From Tissierellia bacterium (GTDB lineage Bacteria; Bacillota_A; Clostridia; Tissierellales; Peptoniphilaceae): 6,020 bases of DNA. Positions 1 through 6,020 of this stretch are shown here, one piece after another; position 1 is the stretch's first letter; every line of letters starts with the position of its first letter. The stretch lies in assembly GCA_012728775.1 (NCBI GenBank), contig JAAYEN010000125.1:1-6020 (forward strand), given 5' to 3'. Position numbers and translations under genes: made by a program. The notes beneath the pieces are model-generated. The model was not told the DNA's origin. It did no database searches and saw nothing but the letters and a program-made list of their open reading frames with translations.

Positions 1-608
1 AATCTACAATTTTCACATCCCGGTCTTCTCCGAGGTTGCTTTTTATCTGATATTCCAATAATGGCTGTAATAGATTTTCTAGGAATCATAATTCCACTTT
101 CAGTAGTAGTAATCCCCAAATCCTTTTCCCCATTTATTAAACTCAAAAACTTTTTTTGAACTGATATGGGCAAATCTCCATATCCTGGCGAAAATCTATC
201 GGTTAAATACATCGGCTCATATATCTTTTCTATCTCGTCATTAATGTCATTGGCTAAAGATTCTACCCCAGCACTAGCCGTAGCATCTAGAATTACAGAT
301 CTTACTAAATCAGAAAAGCTGTATTTTCTTGTAAGCATCTCTATTTCCCTTCCCAGAGTAACCCCCATTAGAACAACCTTTCTTGAAGTAGATAATAGGT
401 CTTTAATACCTTCTCCTAGTAAAATCTCTTTTAGTTCCTCTAGATCTTTGTCTAATTCTATATATTTATATTTTGGTTTTGCATATTTTTCCAAATCCAC
501 TATTGACTGAAATATTAAATAATCAATATCTTCAGGAATTTCACTTCCCCGATATTGAAGATTTTTTAATATTTCATTCTTTTTAATATTAACAAAATTT
601 AAGTCCAT
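1..608 (-). CDS. Methionine synthase activation domain-like protein, stand-alone short form (3' end cut by window)
   Basis: This frame is open from an ATG at 608-606 to the left edge, giving 202 complete codons. It resembles the AdoMet-binding reactivation domain of cobalamin-dependent methionine synthase (C-terminal domain of E. coli MetH), here as a separate small cytoplasmic protein. In MetH that domain binds S-adenosylmethionine and supports reductive methylation of oxidised cob(II)alamin. Visible landmarks are an N-terminal NEILKNLQYRG segment (residues 11-21), a helical stretch with VTLGREIEML (83-92), the signature RFSPGYGDLP (138-147, matching the RxxPGY motif of MetH), TESGIMIPRKSITAIIG (169-185), and a basic stretch leading into C198-x-x-C201. 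Short family members usually end soon after a Cys-rich tail, so probably only about 10-20 residues are missing. The N-terminal substrate and B12 domains of MetH are absent, and a partner MetH lacking this domain is expected elsewhere, perhaps just downstream outside the window. No Shine-Dalgarno precedes the ATG. The family call is firm; activity is inferred. Confidence 0.88.
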   Translation of the reverse strand, partial: MDLNFVNIKKNEILKNLQYRGSEIPEDIDYLIFQSIVDLEKYAKPKYKYIELDKDLEELKEILLGEGIKDLLSTSRKVVLMGVTLGREIEMLTRKYSFSDLVRSVILDATASAGVESLANDINDEIEKIYEPMYLTDRFSPGYGDLPISVQKKFLSLINGEKDLGITTTESGIMIPRKSITAIIGISDKKQPRRRPGCENCR

Positions 609-615
609 AAAATGT

Positions 616-624
616 ATTATATCA
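616..624 (-). promoter_or_regulatory. Extended -10 promoter of the methionine-synthase activator gene
   Basis: Read on the minus strand, this is TGATATAAT, a perfect extended -10 (TGnTATAAT). No good -35 hexamer lies 16-18 bp upstream, which fits extended -10 promoters. Transcription would be expected to start about 7 nt downstream, at or next to the A of the ATG at 608. The mRNA would then have essentially no 5' leader. In DNA this AT-rich a chance match is possible, so the call is moderate. Confidence 0.55.
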
Positions 625-640
625 TAGTTTTAGTTAAGTT

Positions 641-652
641 ATTTACGTAAAT
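641..652. promoter_or_regulatory. Perfect 12-bp palindrome, candidate operator between divergent genes
   Basis: The sequence ATTTACGTAAAT is its own reverse complement. It lies near the middle of the 109-bp gap between the divergently transcribed activator and MATE genes. It covers the position where the -35 of the minus-strand promoter would fall and lies just upstream of the tentative plus-strand -10. A dimeric repressor bound here could block both promoters. I cannot match it with confidence to a named regulator's consensus, and no regulator gene is in the window. A palindrome of this length in AT-rich DNA can also arise by chance. Confidence 0.35.
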
Positions 653-669
653 GGGCATAAATAAATTAG

Positions 670-675
670 TATAAG
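670..675 (+). promoter_or_regulatory. Tentative -10 box for the MATE gene
   Basis: TATAAG (5 of 6 to TATAAT) lies 42 bp before the MATE start codon and would give a leader of roughly 35 nt. No good -35 sits at standard spacing; TTTACG at 642-647 is 22 bp away, which is too far, and part of it lies in the palindrome. A weak or activator-dependent promoter is possible. This is a guess from position and composition. Confidence 0.3.
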
Positions 676-717
676 TTAAAAAAACAATATTTTGATTATA
701 TTTTAGAGGTAAGTTTT

Positions 718-2100
718 ATGAAAAGAAATCCCTTGGGATATGAAGACGTATCCAAATTATTAATAACTTATTCCATTCCTTCAATTATTGGAATGATGGT
801 AAATTCTTTATACAATATTGTAGATAGACTTTTTATTGGTAATGCTCCAGATATCGGCCATAATGGTTTAGCAGCTATCACTATAGTTTTTCCCATGATG
901 CTCACTACAAATGCCATTGGACTTTTGTTTGGCGTAGGAGGTTCCACGTTATATTCTATTAAAATGGGAGAAGGAAAAGATGAAGAAGCCAAAACTGTTT
1001 TAAACAATGCATTTTTATCTGTCTTAGTCCTAGGAATATTGTTAACTATTGTAGGACTTGTTTTTCTACATCCCTTGGCTATTATGTTTGGAGCTAGCGA
1101 GACCACCCTCCCCCTAGCTAAAGACTATATGCGAATAATATTTTTTGGTTCTACTTTCGCCGCCATGGGAATGGCCATGAACAATTTTCTTAGGGCAGAA
1201 GGTCAGCCTAAGTTGGCTATGGTAAGTATGATAATCGCTGGATTGATAAATATAGTTTTGGATTATGTATTTATCTTTATTTTTAAAATGGGAATGGCTG
1301 GAGCTGCTTTGGCAACGGTTATTGGTCAAGGCTTTTCAATAGCCTGGATAATGTCCTACTTCTTTAGCAAAAGAAGCACATATCCTATAAAATTTAGAGA
1401 ACTAAAACCAGACTTTAAAGTAATTTCCAAAACTATTTCCTTTGGAATGCCTAACTTTTTAATGTCCATGAGCAATAGTATTTTAAATTTGACTTTAAAT
1501 CGAAATTTATTGTTTTACGGTGGAGATATTGCAGTTTCTGGTATGGGAATAGTTAATACTATGCAAACTATGATTCTTATGCCCATCATAGGAATTAATC
1601 AAGGAGTTAAACCAATAGCTAGCTTTAATTTTGGAGCTAGAAAATATTTAAGAGTAATCAAAGTAGAAAAACTGGGAATTATTTCAGCTACCGTAGTTTG
1701 TCTTGTAGGTTGGATTATTACAAGATTTTTCCCAGAACAAATCGTCTTATTATTTAATAAAGAGCCAGAGTTAGTTAAATTTGGAAGCTATGCAATAGTA
1801 AGTTGGTTTTGGTTATTACCTGTGGTAGGGTTTCAAATGTTAGCCTCTAATTTTTTCCAAAATATCGGAAGACCTAATGTAGCCATTATTCTTACTTTAA
1901 CTAGACAAGTAATCTTTTTGATTCCAGCAGTTTATTTTTTCTCCAAAATCTGGGGATTAAACGGCACTATTCACTCCGCACCCTTCGCCGATTTATCCGC
2001 AGCAATAGTCACAGGGATATTTTTCTACAAAGGTATTCAAAATTTATTACAATGTGAAAAAGATGGCTTTTGTGATTGGGATAGAGATGAAAATATATGA
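718..2100 (+). CDS. MATE family efflux transporter (MepA/NorM-like)
   Basis: This encodes a 460-residue inner-membrane antiporter of the multidrug and toxic compound extrusion family, which exports cationic drugs or metabolites in exchange for Na+ or H+. The length matches the usual 440-470 residues and about 12 hydrophobic segments are visible. Two MatE repeats can be recognised. Repeat one has SIPSIIGMMVNSLYNIVDRLFIG (residues 19-41), the NNFLRAEGQPKLA segment (155-167) and LDYVFIFIFKMGMAGAALAT (181-200). Repeat two has GMPNFLMSMSNSILN (243-257), the INQGVKPIASFNFGA signature (293-307) and a mirrored FFQNIGRPNVA (379-389). The motif set is closest to MepA-like clostridial MATE pumps. The ATG at 718 is preceded by AGAGGT at 705-710 with 7-nt spacing, supporting this start. 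The C-terminus ends in a short acidic cytoplasmic tail with two cysteines (C446, C452). A terminator follows, so it is probably monocistronic. The substrate cannot be predicted. Confidence 0.95.
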   Translation: MKRNPLGYEDVSKLLITYSIPSIIGMMVNSLYNIVDRLFIGNAPDIGHNGLAAITIVFPMMLTTNAIGLLFGVGGSTLYSIKMGEGKDEEAKTVLNNAFLSVLVLGILLTIVGLVFLHPLAIMFGASETTLPLAKDYMRIIFFGSTFAAMGMAMNNFLRAEGQPKLAMVSMIIAGLINIVLDYVFIFIFKMGMAGAALATVIGQGFSIAWIMSYFFSKRSTYPIKFRELKPDFKVISKTISFGMPNFLMSMSNSILNLTLNRNLLFYGGDIAVSGMGIVNTMQTMILMPIIGINQGVKPIASFNFGARKYLRVIKVEKLGIISATVVCLVGWIITRFFPEQIVLLFNKEPELVKFGSYAIVSWFWLLPVVGFQMLASNFFQNIGRPNVAIILTLTRQVIFLIPAVYFFSKIWGLNGTIHSAPFADLSAAIVTGIFFYKGIQNLLQCEKDGFCDWDRDENI

Positions 2101-2111
2101 TGCAATTAATT

Positions 2112-2139
2112 AAATGATTCTGTTTACAGGGTCATTTTT
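2112..2139 (+). terminator. Rho-independent terminator after the MATE gene
   Basis: Left arm 2112-2122 (AAATGATTCTG) pairs with 2127-2137 (CAGGGTCATTT) around a TTTA loop, including two G-U pairs. The right arm merges into a run of five T (2135-2139), followed by T-rich sequence. The hairpin begins 12 bp after the MATE stop codon and would separate that gene from the operon promoter downstream. The stem is only moderately GC-rich, so read-through is possible. Confidence 0.7.
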
Positions 2140-2170
2140 CATTATTATTAAAATTTTTTATATATTTATC

Positions 2171-2199
2171 TTTAAACTGAAATTAATATCGAGTATAAT
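2171..2199 (+). promoter_or_regulatory. Sigma-A-type promoter of the YfcC-M20 operon
   Basis: A perfect TATAAT (2194-2199) stands 17 bp after TTTAAA (2171-2176, 4 of 6 to TTGACA). The expected start of transcription is near 2206, giving a leader of about 60 nt. A-rich and T-rich tracts lie upstream, as in many strong Firmicute promoters. This is the best promoter in the window and lies after the MATE terminator, so the two downstream genes likely form their own transcription unit. Confidence 0.65.
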
Positions 2200-2205
2200 A
2201 ATTAG

Positions 2206-2240
2206 AAATAACTAAATAGCATCAAATTGAATGGTTATTT
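2206..2240 (+). other. Possible 5'-leader stem in the YfcC-M20 mRNA
   Basis: AAATAAC (2206-2212) is perfectly complementary to GTTATTT (2234-2240), with an extra possible CAT/ATG pairing inside the loop (2220-2222 with 2231-2233). The stem would begin at the predicted 5' end of the transcript and stop 13 nt before the ribosome binding site. It could protect the 5' end or be a coincidence in AT-rich DNA. No riboswitch or T-box signature is seen and the leader is too short for most of them. Confidence 0.25.
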
Positions 2241-2266
2241 GAATGTAATTCTAGGGAGGAATTAAT

Positions 2267-3661
2267 ATGTCAAAAACAAACACTAAGGAAAATTTCAAGT
2301 TTCCCCATGCTCTGGTAATCATTTTTTCAATAATTGTCGCTTTAGCATTATTGAGTTATATTATTCCAGCAGGACAATTTGAACGAACTGTAGATGAAGA
2401 CACTGGTATGACTATAGTGGATCCTACCACATTTACATATGTAGAAGGAAATAGAGCTTCACTATTCGATATATTTTTAGCTGTTCAAAAGGGGTTCGTA
2501 AACGGCTCCAGCATAATATTCTTAATATATTTTGCTTGCTATGCTGTAAATGTAATAGTAGAAACAGGTTCAATGCACGCAGCTATTGGTTCTTTGCTCA
2601 GATTTAGTAAAGGCAGAGAAAATCTCGTAATTCCAATGTTTGTATTAATATTTAGTTTTGCAGGCTCTACTTATGGTGAATGGGACACGGTTTATGGCTT
2701 GATACCTATTTTCGTAGGAGTTTCCATAGCTTTAGGCTATGATGCCATTGTAGGTTTGGGAATTAGTGGTATGAGTGTTGCTGTGGGATTTGCTTCAGCT
2801 ACCACCAATCCTTTTACTGTTGCAATCGCTCAAGGAATTGCAGAGCTTCCAATTAATTCAGGCCTATGGTATAGAATTATATGCTATATTGTTTTTGTAT
2901 CAATAACTATCGCTTATTTAATGAATTATGCTGCAAAAATAAAAAAGGATCCATCTAAATCTATTGTTTCAGACATAGATTATTCAGATTACAAACTTTC
3001 AGATGAAGCTTTAGAAAAACCTTTTTCAGGAAAAGAAAAGCTCACCATGCTTATATTGTTTGGCGGTATAGGGGGAATTGTATTTGGAACTTTAAAGTGG
3101 GGATGGTTTTTAGATGAAATTAGTGCTGCCTTTTTATTGATGGGAGTTATTGTATCCATATTATGGAAAATTCCACCAAGTGAAATGGCTAAAGACTTAA
3201 TTAAAAGCACAAAAATGGTTTTGGTAGCTGGATTTGTAGTGGGAATGTCTCGAGGAGTTTTGATAATGCTTCAAGATTCTCTTATACTAGATACAATAAT
3301 TTATTCAATGTATCAACCCCTAAGTAAGATGCCAAAATGGCTTGCAGCTGAAGGCATGCTCGTTTTACAAACTATAATAAACTTCTTTATCCCTTCCGGT
3401 TCAGGGCAAGCTGCTGCAACAATGCCTATTATGACACCACTTGCAGATTCCTTAGGTATAAGTAGACAGTTAACAGTTTTAATTTTCCAATTTGGCGATG
3501 GGTTTTCAAATATTTTATGGCCAACTGGATCCGTATTTGTTATGAGTTCCTTAGCTGGAATTCCAGTAGATAGATGGTATAAATTCTTTTTAAAATTTTT
3601 TGCATTGTTATTTGTAATCCAATCTATATTTATCTATATTGGTTTAATCATCAATTATTAA
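2267..3661 (+). CDS. YfcC family transporter (DcuC/ion-transporter superfamily)
   Basis: This is a 464-residue integral membrane protein with about 11-12 hydrophobic segments. It matches the YfcC family, a branch of the DcuC-like C4-dicarboxylate/basic amino acid carrier group. Typical features are the N-terminal membrane segment ending in LLSYIIPAGQFER (residues 28-40), the extracytoplasmic loop at about 41-65, GSTYGEWDTVYGLIP (133-147), ASATTNPFTVAIAQG (176-190), and the signatures IPSGSGQAAATMPIMTPLAD (375-394) and FQFGDGFSNILWPTGS (407-422). A hydrophilic linker at about 222-258 separates two halves, as expected of this fold. The GGGAGG site at 2254-2259 lies 7 nt before the ATG, which fixes the start. 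The gene has its own promoter and is 16 bp ahead of an M20 peptidase, so its substrate is likely a peptide, N-acyl amino acid or related amide that the enzyme then hydrolyses. YfcC substrates are poorly characterised, and a dicarboxylate or amino acid role cannot be excluded. Confidence 0.9.
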   Translation: MSKTNTKENFKFPHALVIIFSIIVALALLSYIIPAGQFERTVDEDTGMTIVDPTTFTYVEGNRASLFDIFLAVQKGFVNGSSIIFLIYFACYAVNVIVETGSMHAAIGSLLRFSKGRENLVIPMFVLIFSFAGSTYGEWDTVYGLIPIFVGVSIALGYDAIVGLGISGMSVAVGFASATTNPFTVAIAQGIAELPINSGLWYRIICYIVFVSITIAYLMNYAAKIKKDPSKSIVSDIDYSDYKLSDEALEKPFSGKEKLTMLILFGGIGGIVFGTLKWGWFLDEISAAFLLMGVIVSILWKIPPSEMAKDLIKSTKMVLVAGFVVGMSRGVLIMLQDSLILDTIIYSMYQPLSKMPKWLAAEGMLVLQTIINFFIPSGSGQAAATMPIMTPLADSLGISRQLTVLIFQFGDGFSNILWPTGSVFVMSSLAGIPVDRWYKFFLKFFALLFVIQSIFIYIGLIINY

Positions 3662-3664
3662 CCA

Positions 3665-3673
3665 AGGGAGGAA
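3665..3673 (+). promoter_or_regulatory. Ribosome binding site that fixes a TTG start
   Basis: AGGGAGGAA lies in the 16-bp gap after the transporter stop codon, with GGGAGG ending 6 nt before TTG at 3678-3680. No in-frame ATG lies nearby that retains the N-terminal helix of the M20 protein. The site is nearly identical to the one before the upstream transporter gene, suggesting similar translation strength but with a weaker start codon. Confidence 0.8.
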
Positions 3674-3677
3674 TATT

Positions 3678-4826
3678 TTGTTTAAAAGATTAGTAAAAAA
3701 TTACATTGATGATGCTATAGAGCTTAGTGATTTTATTACAGACAATCCAGAAGTTGGCTCAAAAGAATTTAAAGCATCTAATAAACATGTAGACTTACTT
3801 AGAAAAAACGGAATAAAGGTAGAGTATCCTTACAAAAATATCCCAACAGCATTTCATGGAGTTATTAATGAAGGTAAGAAACCTAGATTTGGAATATTAG
3901 TAGAATACGATGCACTTAGGGGAATGGGGCACGCCTGTGGTCATTCTGCTAGCGGAGCAATATCAACTCTAGCAGCTCTTATGTTAAATGAAATTCGAGA
4001 AGAATTCCAAGGTGAAATAAATATTTACGGAACTCCAGACGAAGAAATAAATGGCGGAAAAGTATATCTAGCTAAAGATGGTGCTTTTGAAGGATTAGAT
4101 GCTGCGATTATGATCCATTTAAGTGATGAATCTTGCGTATATTCGCCTATGTTAGCATTAGACGCTATGATTTTTGAATTTTTCGGAACTCCTTCCCACG
4201 CCGCAGCGGCACCATGGGAAGGTAAAAATGCATTTAACGCCATGAGACTCGTATTTGATGCAATGGACATGATAAGGCAACATGTTACAGATGATGTTAG
4301 AATGCATGGCTACATTATAAATGCTGGAGAGGCATCTAATATAGTTCCTGATTATTGCAAAGGAGAATTTTGCGTAAGGGGAAAAAATGAGAAAACTCTT
4401 CAATATGTATATGATTGGCTGTTGGATATTGGAAAAGCTGCTGGTATTATGACCAAAACTGAGTTTAAAATGACTCCCCTAGGCGAAAGATTTTACGAGC
4501 TATCAAGTAAAAAAACTGGAGAAGAATTATTATCTGAATTGTTTTTATCCAATGGATTTGAACTTACAGATAGAAGTCGCGATGTAAGTGGCTCTTCAGA
4601 TATTGGAAACGTAGATTATATCTGCCCAGCTTTTCATCCGATGATTTCTATCAGAGCACCATATAAGCCTCACACTGTAGAATTTGAAAAAGAAATGAAA
4701 ACAGATAATGTACATCAAGCTATAGAGGGTGGTGGAATAATAATAGCGGAATTTTTATACAAATTATCCCAAGAACCCGAAATATTGAACAAAATAAAAG
4801 AAGAACATAAAAAAAATCGAAGTTAA
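3678..4826 (+). CDS. M20 family metallopeptidase / amidohydrolase (M20D, PM20D2/AbgB-like)
   Basis: This is a 382-residue, probably cytoplasmic zinc- or manganese-dependent amide hydrolase; no signal peptide is visible. The catalytic domain carries VEYDALRGMGHACGH (residues 75-89), GTPDEE (118-123) and H147 in MIHLSDES. By comparison with M20D enzymes the metal ligands should be C87, H89, E123, H147 and the late H332 (PHTVEF), with E122 as general base. The inserted dimerisation domain starts near FFGTPSHAAAAPWEGKNA (168-185) and runs to about residue 280; DVSGSSDIGNV (302-312) and CPAFHP (316-321) follow in the returning catalytic domain. Length is normal and all catalytic residues are present, so the enzyme should be active. 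The family cleaves small dipeptides, p-aminobenzoyl-glutamate or N-acyl amino acids; the substrate here is unknown. It is the second gene of an operon with the YfcC transporter, suggesting uptake followed by hydrolysis. Its TAA stop forms the first bases of the terminator arm. Confidence 0.92.
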   Translation: MFKRLVKNYIDDAIELSDFITDNPEVGSKEFKASNKHVDLLRKNGIKVEYPYKNIPTAFHGVINEGKKPRFGILVEYDALRGMGHACGHSASGAISTLAALMLNEIREEFQGEINIYGTPDEEINGGKVYLAKDGAFEGLDAAIMIHLSDESCVYSPMLALDAMIFEFFGTPSHAAAAPWEGKNAFNAMRLVFDAMDMIRQHVTDDVRMHGYIINAGEASNIVPDYCKGEFCVRGKNEKTLQYVYDWLLDIGKAAGIMTKTEFKMTPLGERFYELSSKKTGEELLSELFLSNGFELTDRSRDVSGSSDIGNVDYICPAFHPMISIRAPYKPHTVEFEKEMKTDNVHQAIEGGGIIIAEFLYKLSQEPEILNKIKEEHKKNRS

Positions 4827-4857
4827 ATAAGACGGCTAATTTTAGCCGTCTTATTTA
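4824..4857. terminator. Bidirectional terminator between convergent M20 and serpin genes
   Basis: This is a perfect inverted repeat: TAAATAAGACGGCTAA (4824-4839) and its exact reverse complement (4842-4857) around TT. It folds into a stem of about 15 bp with a GC-rich GACGGC core and a 4-nt loop. The outer arms give T-rich ends in both directions, and a run of eight T follows on the minus strand. It includes the M20 stop codon and directly abuts the serpin stop codon at 4860-4858, so the genes share one terminator with no spare sequence. Confidence 0.88.
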
Positions 4858-6020
4858 CTATTTCCCATTGTATGTCCCTAAAAACAAAGGTACATTGTTT
4901 TCAGTGTCTATAATCATATAGACAAAAGGTCTATTTAGAAAAACTTCCTTAGGTTCTTCCATTGGCATAGAAGTAGCTTCCATTATAACTGCAGTAACTG
5001 CACCAGCTTCTGTTCCTAACTCATGGACAGAAATATATGTTTTGTGAATAATACTACTTATAAATAAATCTGCACCCATCTTAGAAAACTCACTTTCTTC
5101 TGGAGAAAATGCCTTTTTAATACCCATGCTTTTTAAAGAGTCATTCAAAATATAACTAAATTCACTTTCAAACTTAGGAATAGTAGTTAAGGTCTCCTTA
5201 TCTTCCACCTCGGAAAGTAAGCTATTAACTTTTTCACCATTTAAAGATTTCACGTAATCATTTATATTTATATCTTCATTTGGGAGCAAAGCAGCAAAGG
5301 CATATTTTCTATCTTTATAGTATTTTAAAAATCCTGTTTCATTTTCTCCCTCAATATAACTATTAAGTTTACTAAACATAAATTCTGTTTTTTCTTTTTC
5401 ATTATATATTTTAGTAAAATCATCCTCAATTACTTGATCTTCGCTATAAGGACTTTCCCATTCAGCTGTCAAAGCTAAAGCATTAATCAAATACATCATA
5501 GCATCATCAGAAATTTCGTCAATTATAGAGTCAATTAAACCTGAAGTATTATCACTAACCCAATTATTAATTTCTTTCGCAGTATCTATATTAAATTTAG
5601 CCTCAAATATTTTGGCATCAAGATAATCCTTATTTTTCTGCAGAAAGTCCTCGCTTGGTTTTAGATTTTCATCTTCTCTTATCCAAATGGAATTTGCAAT
5701 ATTGAATTTTGCCCCTTCGCTAGATGCTAAAGTTTTTAAATAAGCATTTAAGTAACCATTTAATTCATCAACAGAAAGTCCAAAAGTATCTTCCATTTCA
5801 CTTAAAGTATTTCCATCAGCGCCATTAGCTGTCATTCCAAGTGCATAGATTACAGAAATTGGAGAAATCAAAGTATTATCATCTTCGCCAAAACTATTTT
5901 TAAGTATATCTACACCAAAATCAGTTACTTTTATATTATTTTCCTTTGTCAATTTATCAGAAGTATCCACATCTTTACGAGAAACATCCTTCATAATATC
6001 AGTAGCTTCTGAAATGCTAG
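4858..6020 (-). CDS. Serpin family serine protease inhibitor (5' end cut by window)
   Basis: The frame is open from the TAG at 4860-4858 to the right edge. The first in-frame ATG (5994-5992) lacks a Shine-Dalgarno and the frame continues upstream through SISEATDI, so the true start lies outside; a signal peptide or lipoprotein leader is expected but not seen. Numbering from that Met, serpin landmarks are FGVDILKNSF (26-35), NTLISPISVIYALGMTANGA (40-59), FNIANSIWIRED (97-108), INNWVSDNTSGLIDSII (142-158), MYLINALALTAEW (167-179), FAALLPNE (233-240), and the C-terminal HKTYISVHELGTEAGA (317-332), LNRPFVYMI (353-361) and FLGTYNG (371-377). The hinge (E325 as P17, then G327, T328, A330, G331, A332) has small residues, as in inhibitory serpins. 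The 17-residue rule puts the P1-P1' bond at T341-S342. Inhibitory serpins trap serine or cysteine proteases by inserting the cleaved loop into a sheet. The gene converges on the M20 operon and appears transcribed independently. Confidence 0.93.
   Translation of the reverse strand, partial: SISEATDIMKDVSRKDVDTSDKLTKENNIKVTDFGVDILKNSFGEDDNTLISPISVIYALGMTANGADGNTLSEMEDTFGLSVDELNGYLNAYLKTLASSEGAKFNIANSIWIREDENLKPSEDFLQKNKDYLDAKIFEAKFNIDTAKEINNWVSDNTSGLIDSIIDEISDDAMMYLINALALTAEWESPYSEDQVIEDDFTKIYNEKEKTEFMFSKLNSYIEGENETGFLKYYKDRKYAFAALLPNEDININDYVKSLNGEKVNSLLSEVEDKETLTTIPKFESEFSYILNDSLKSMGIKKAFSPEESEFSKMGADLFISSIIHKTYISVHELGTEAGAVTAVIMEATSMPMEEPKEVFLNRPFVYMIIDTENNVPLFLGTYNGK

Noticed and set aside
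166..510. Plus-strand open frame of 114 codons
   Set aside because: It lies wholly antisense to the methionine-synthase activator gene, whose motifs are clear. Its product is low-complexity Ser/Ile/Leu-rich with no recognisable domain, and no ribosome site precedes it.
609..717. Cobalamin or SAM riboswitch upstream of the methionine-synthase activator
   Set aside because: The divergent gap is only 109 bp, the likely transcription start is at the ATG, and no B12-box or SAM-aptamer sequence is visible.
2200..2266. Riboswitch or T-box in the leader of the YfcC-M20 operon
   Set aside because: The predicted leader is about 60 nt, with no T-box sequence, no conserved aptamer core and no terminator hairpin before the start codon.
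4158..4403. Minus-strand open frames inside the M20 gene, and similar ones inside the MATE and YfcC genes
   Set aside because: They are antisense shadows of strongly supported genes, with no family resemblance and no ribosome binding sites noticed.
4858..5994. Serpin gene starting at the ATG at 5994
   Set aside because: No Shine-Dalgarno precedes it, the frame stays open to the window edge, and a bacterial serpin would normally carry an export signal that is missing from this version. It is treated as 5'-truncated.
3678..6020. Serpin as a dedicated inhibitor of the neighbouring M20 peptidase
   Set aside because: Serpins trap serine and cysteine proteases through an acyl-enzyme, whereas M20 enzymes are metal-dependent exopeptidases or amidases and probably cytoplasmic. 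The genes are also convergent, not co-transcribed.

Overview
The window comes from an AT-rich, low-GC Gram-positive anaerobe, probably within Clostridia or Tissierellia. The signs are strongly A/T-biased codon use, GGGAGG-type Shine-Dalgarno sites, a TTG start backed by a strong ribosome binding site, a stand-alone methionine-synthase activation protein of the kind found in anaerobic Firmicutes, and a YfcC-type transporter paired with an M20 peptidase. The genus cannot be fixed from this sequence. No phage, transposon, CRISPR, tRNA or rRNA sequence was seen.

Layout, left to right. Positions 1-608 (minus strand) hold almost all of a short protein resembling the reactivation domain of cobalamin-dependent methionine synthase; its C-terminal tail lies outside the window. 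Positions 609-717 are a divergent promoter region with an extended -10 box for the minus-strand gene that may give a leaderless mRNA, a perfect 12-bp palindrome near the centre, and a weaker -10 for the plus-strand gene. Positions 718-2100 encode a MATE-family multidrug/cation antiporter, followed by a hairpin terminator. A good sigma-A-like promoter at 2171-2199 then drives a two-gene operon: a YfcC/DcuC-superfamily transporter (2267-3661) and, 16 bp later, an M20 metallo-aminohydrolase starting at TTG (3678-4826). A perfect 34-bp inverted repeat (4824-4857) ends this operon and also serves the convergent gene, a serpin (4858 to the right edge, minus strand), whose N-terminus lies beyond the window.

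How the genes work together. The transporter and M20 enzyme plausibly form an import-and-hydrolyse module for a small peptide or N-acyl amino acid, analogous in logic to AbgT with AbgA/AbgB; the substrate cannot be read from sequence. The methionine-synthase activator belongs to B12/methionine metabolism and the MATE pump is an independent unit, although the palindrome between them could couple their regulation. The serpin is the most unusual gene. It keeps an inhibitory-type hinge and a full reactive-centre loop with a predicted Thr-Ser scissile bond, so it is likely a surface or secreted inhibitor of serine or cysteine proteases.

All five genes belong to recognisable families. I see no convincing new multi-gene system; the points worth checking are the serpin loop, the possible leaderless start, the shared palindrome and the compact bidirectional terminator.
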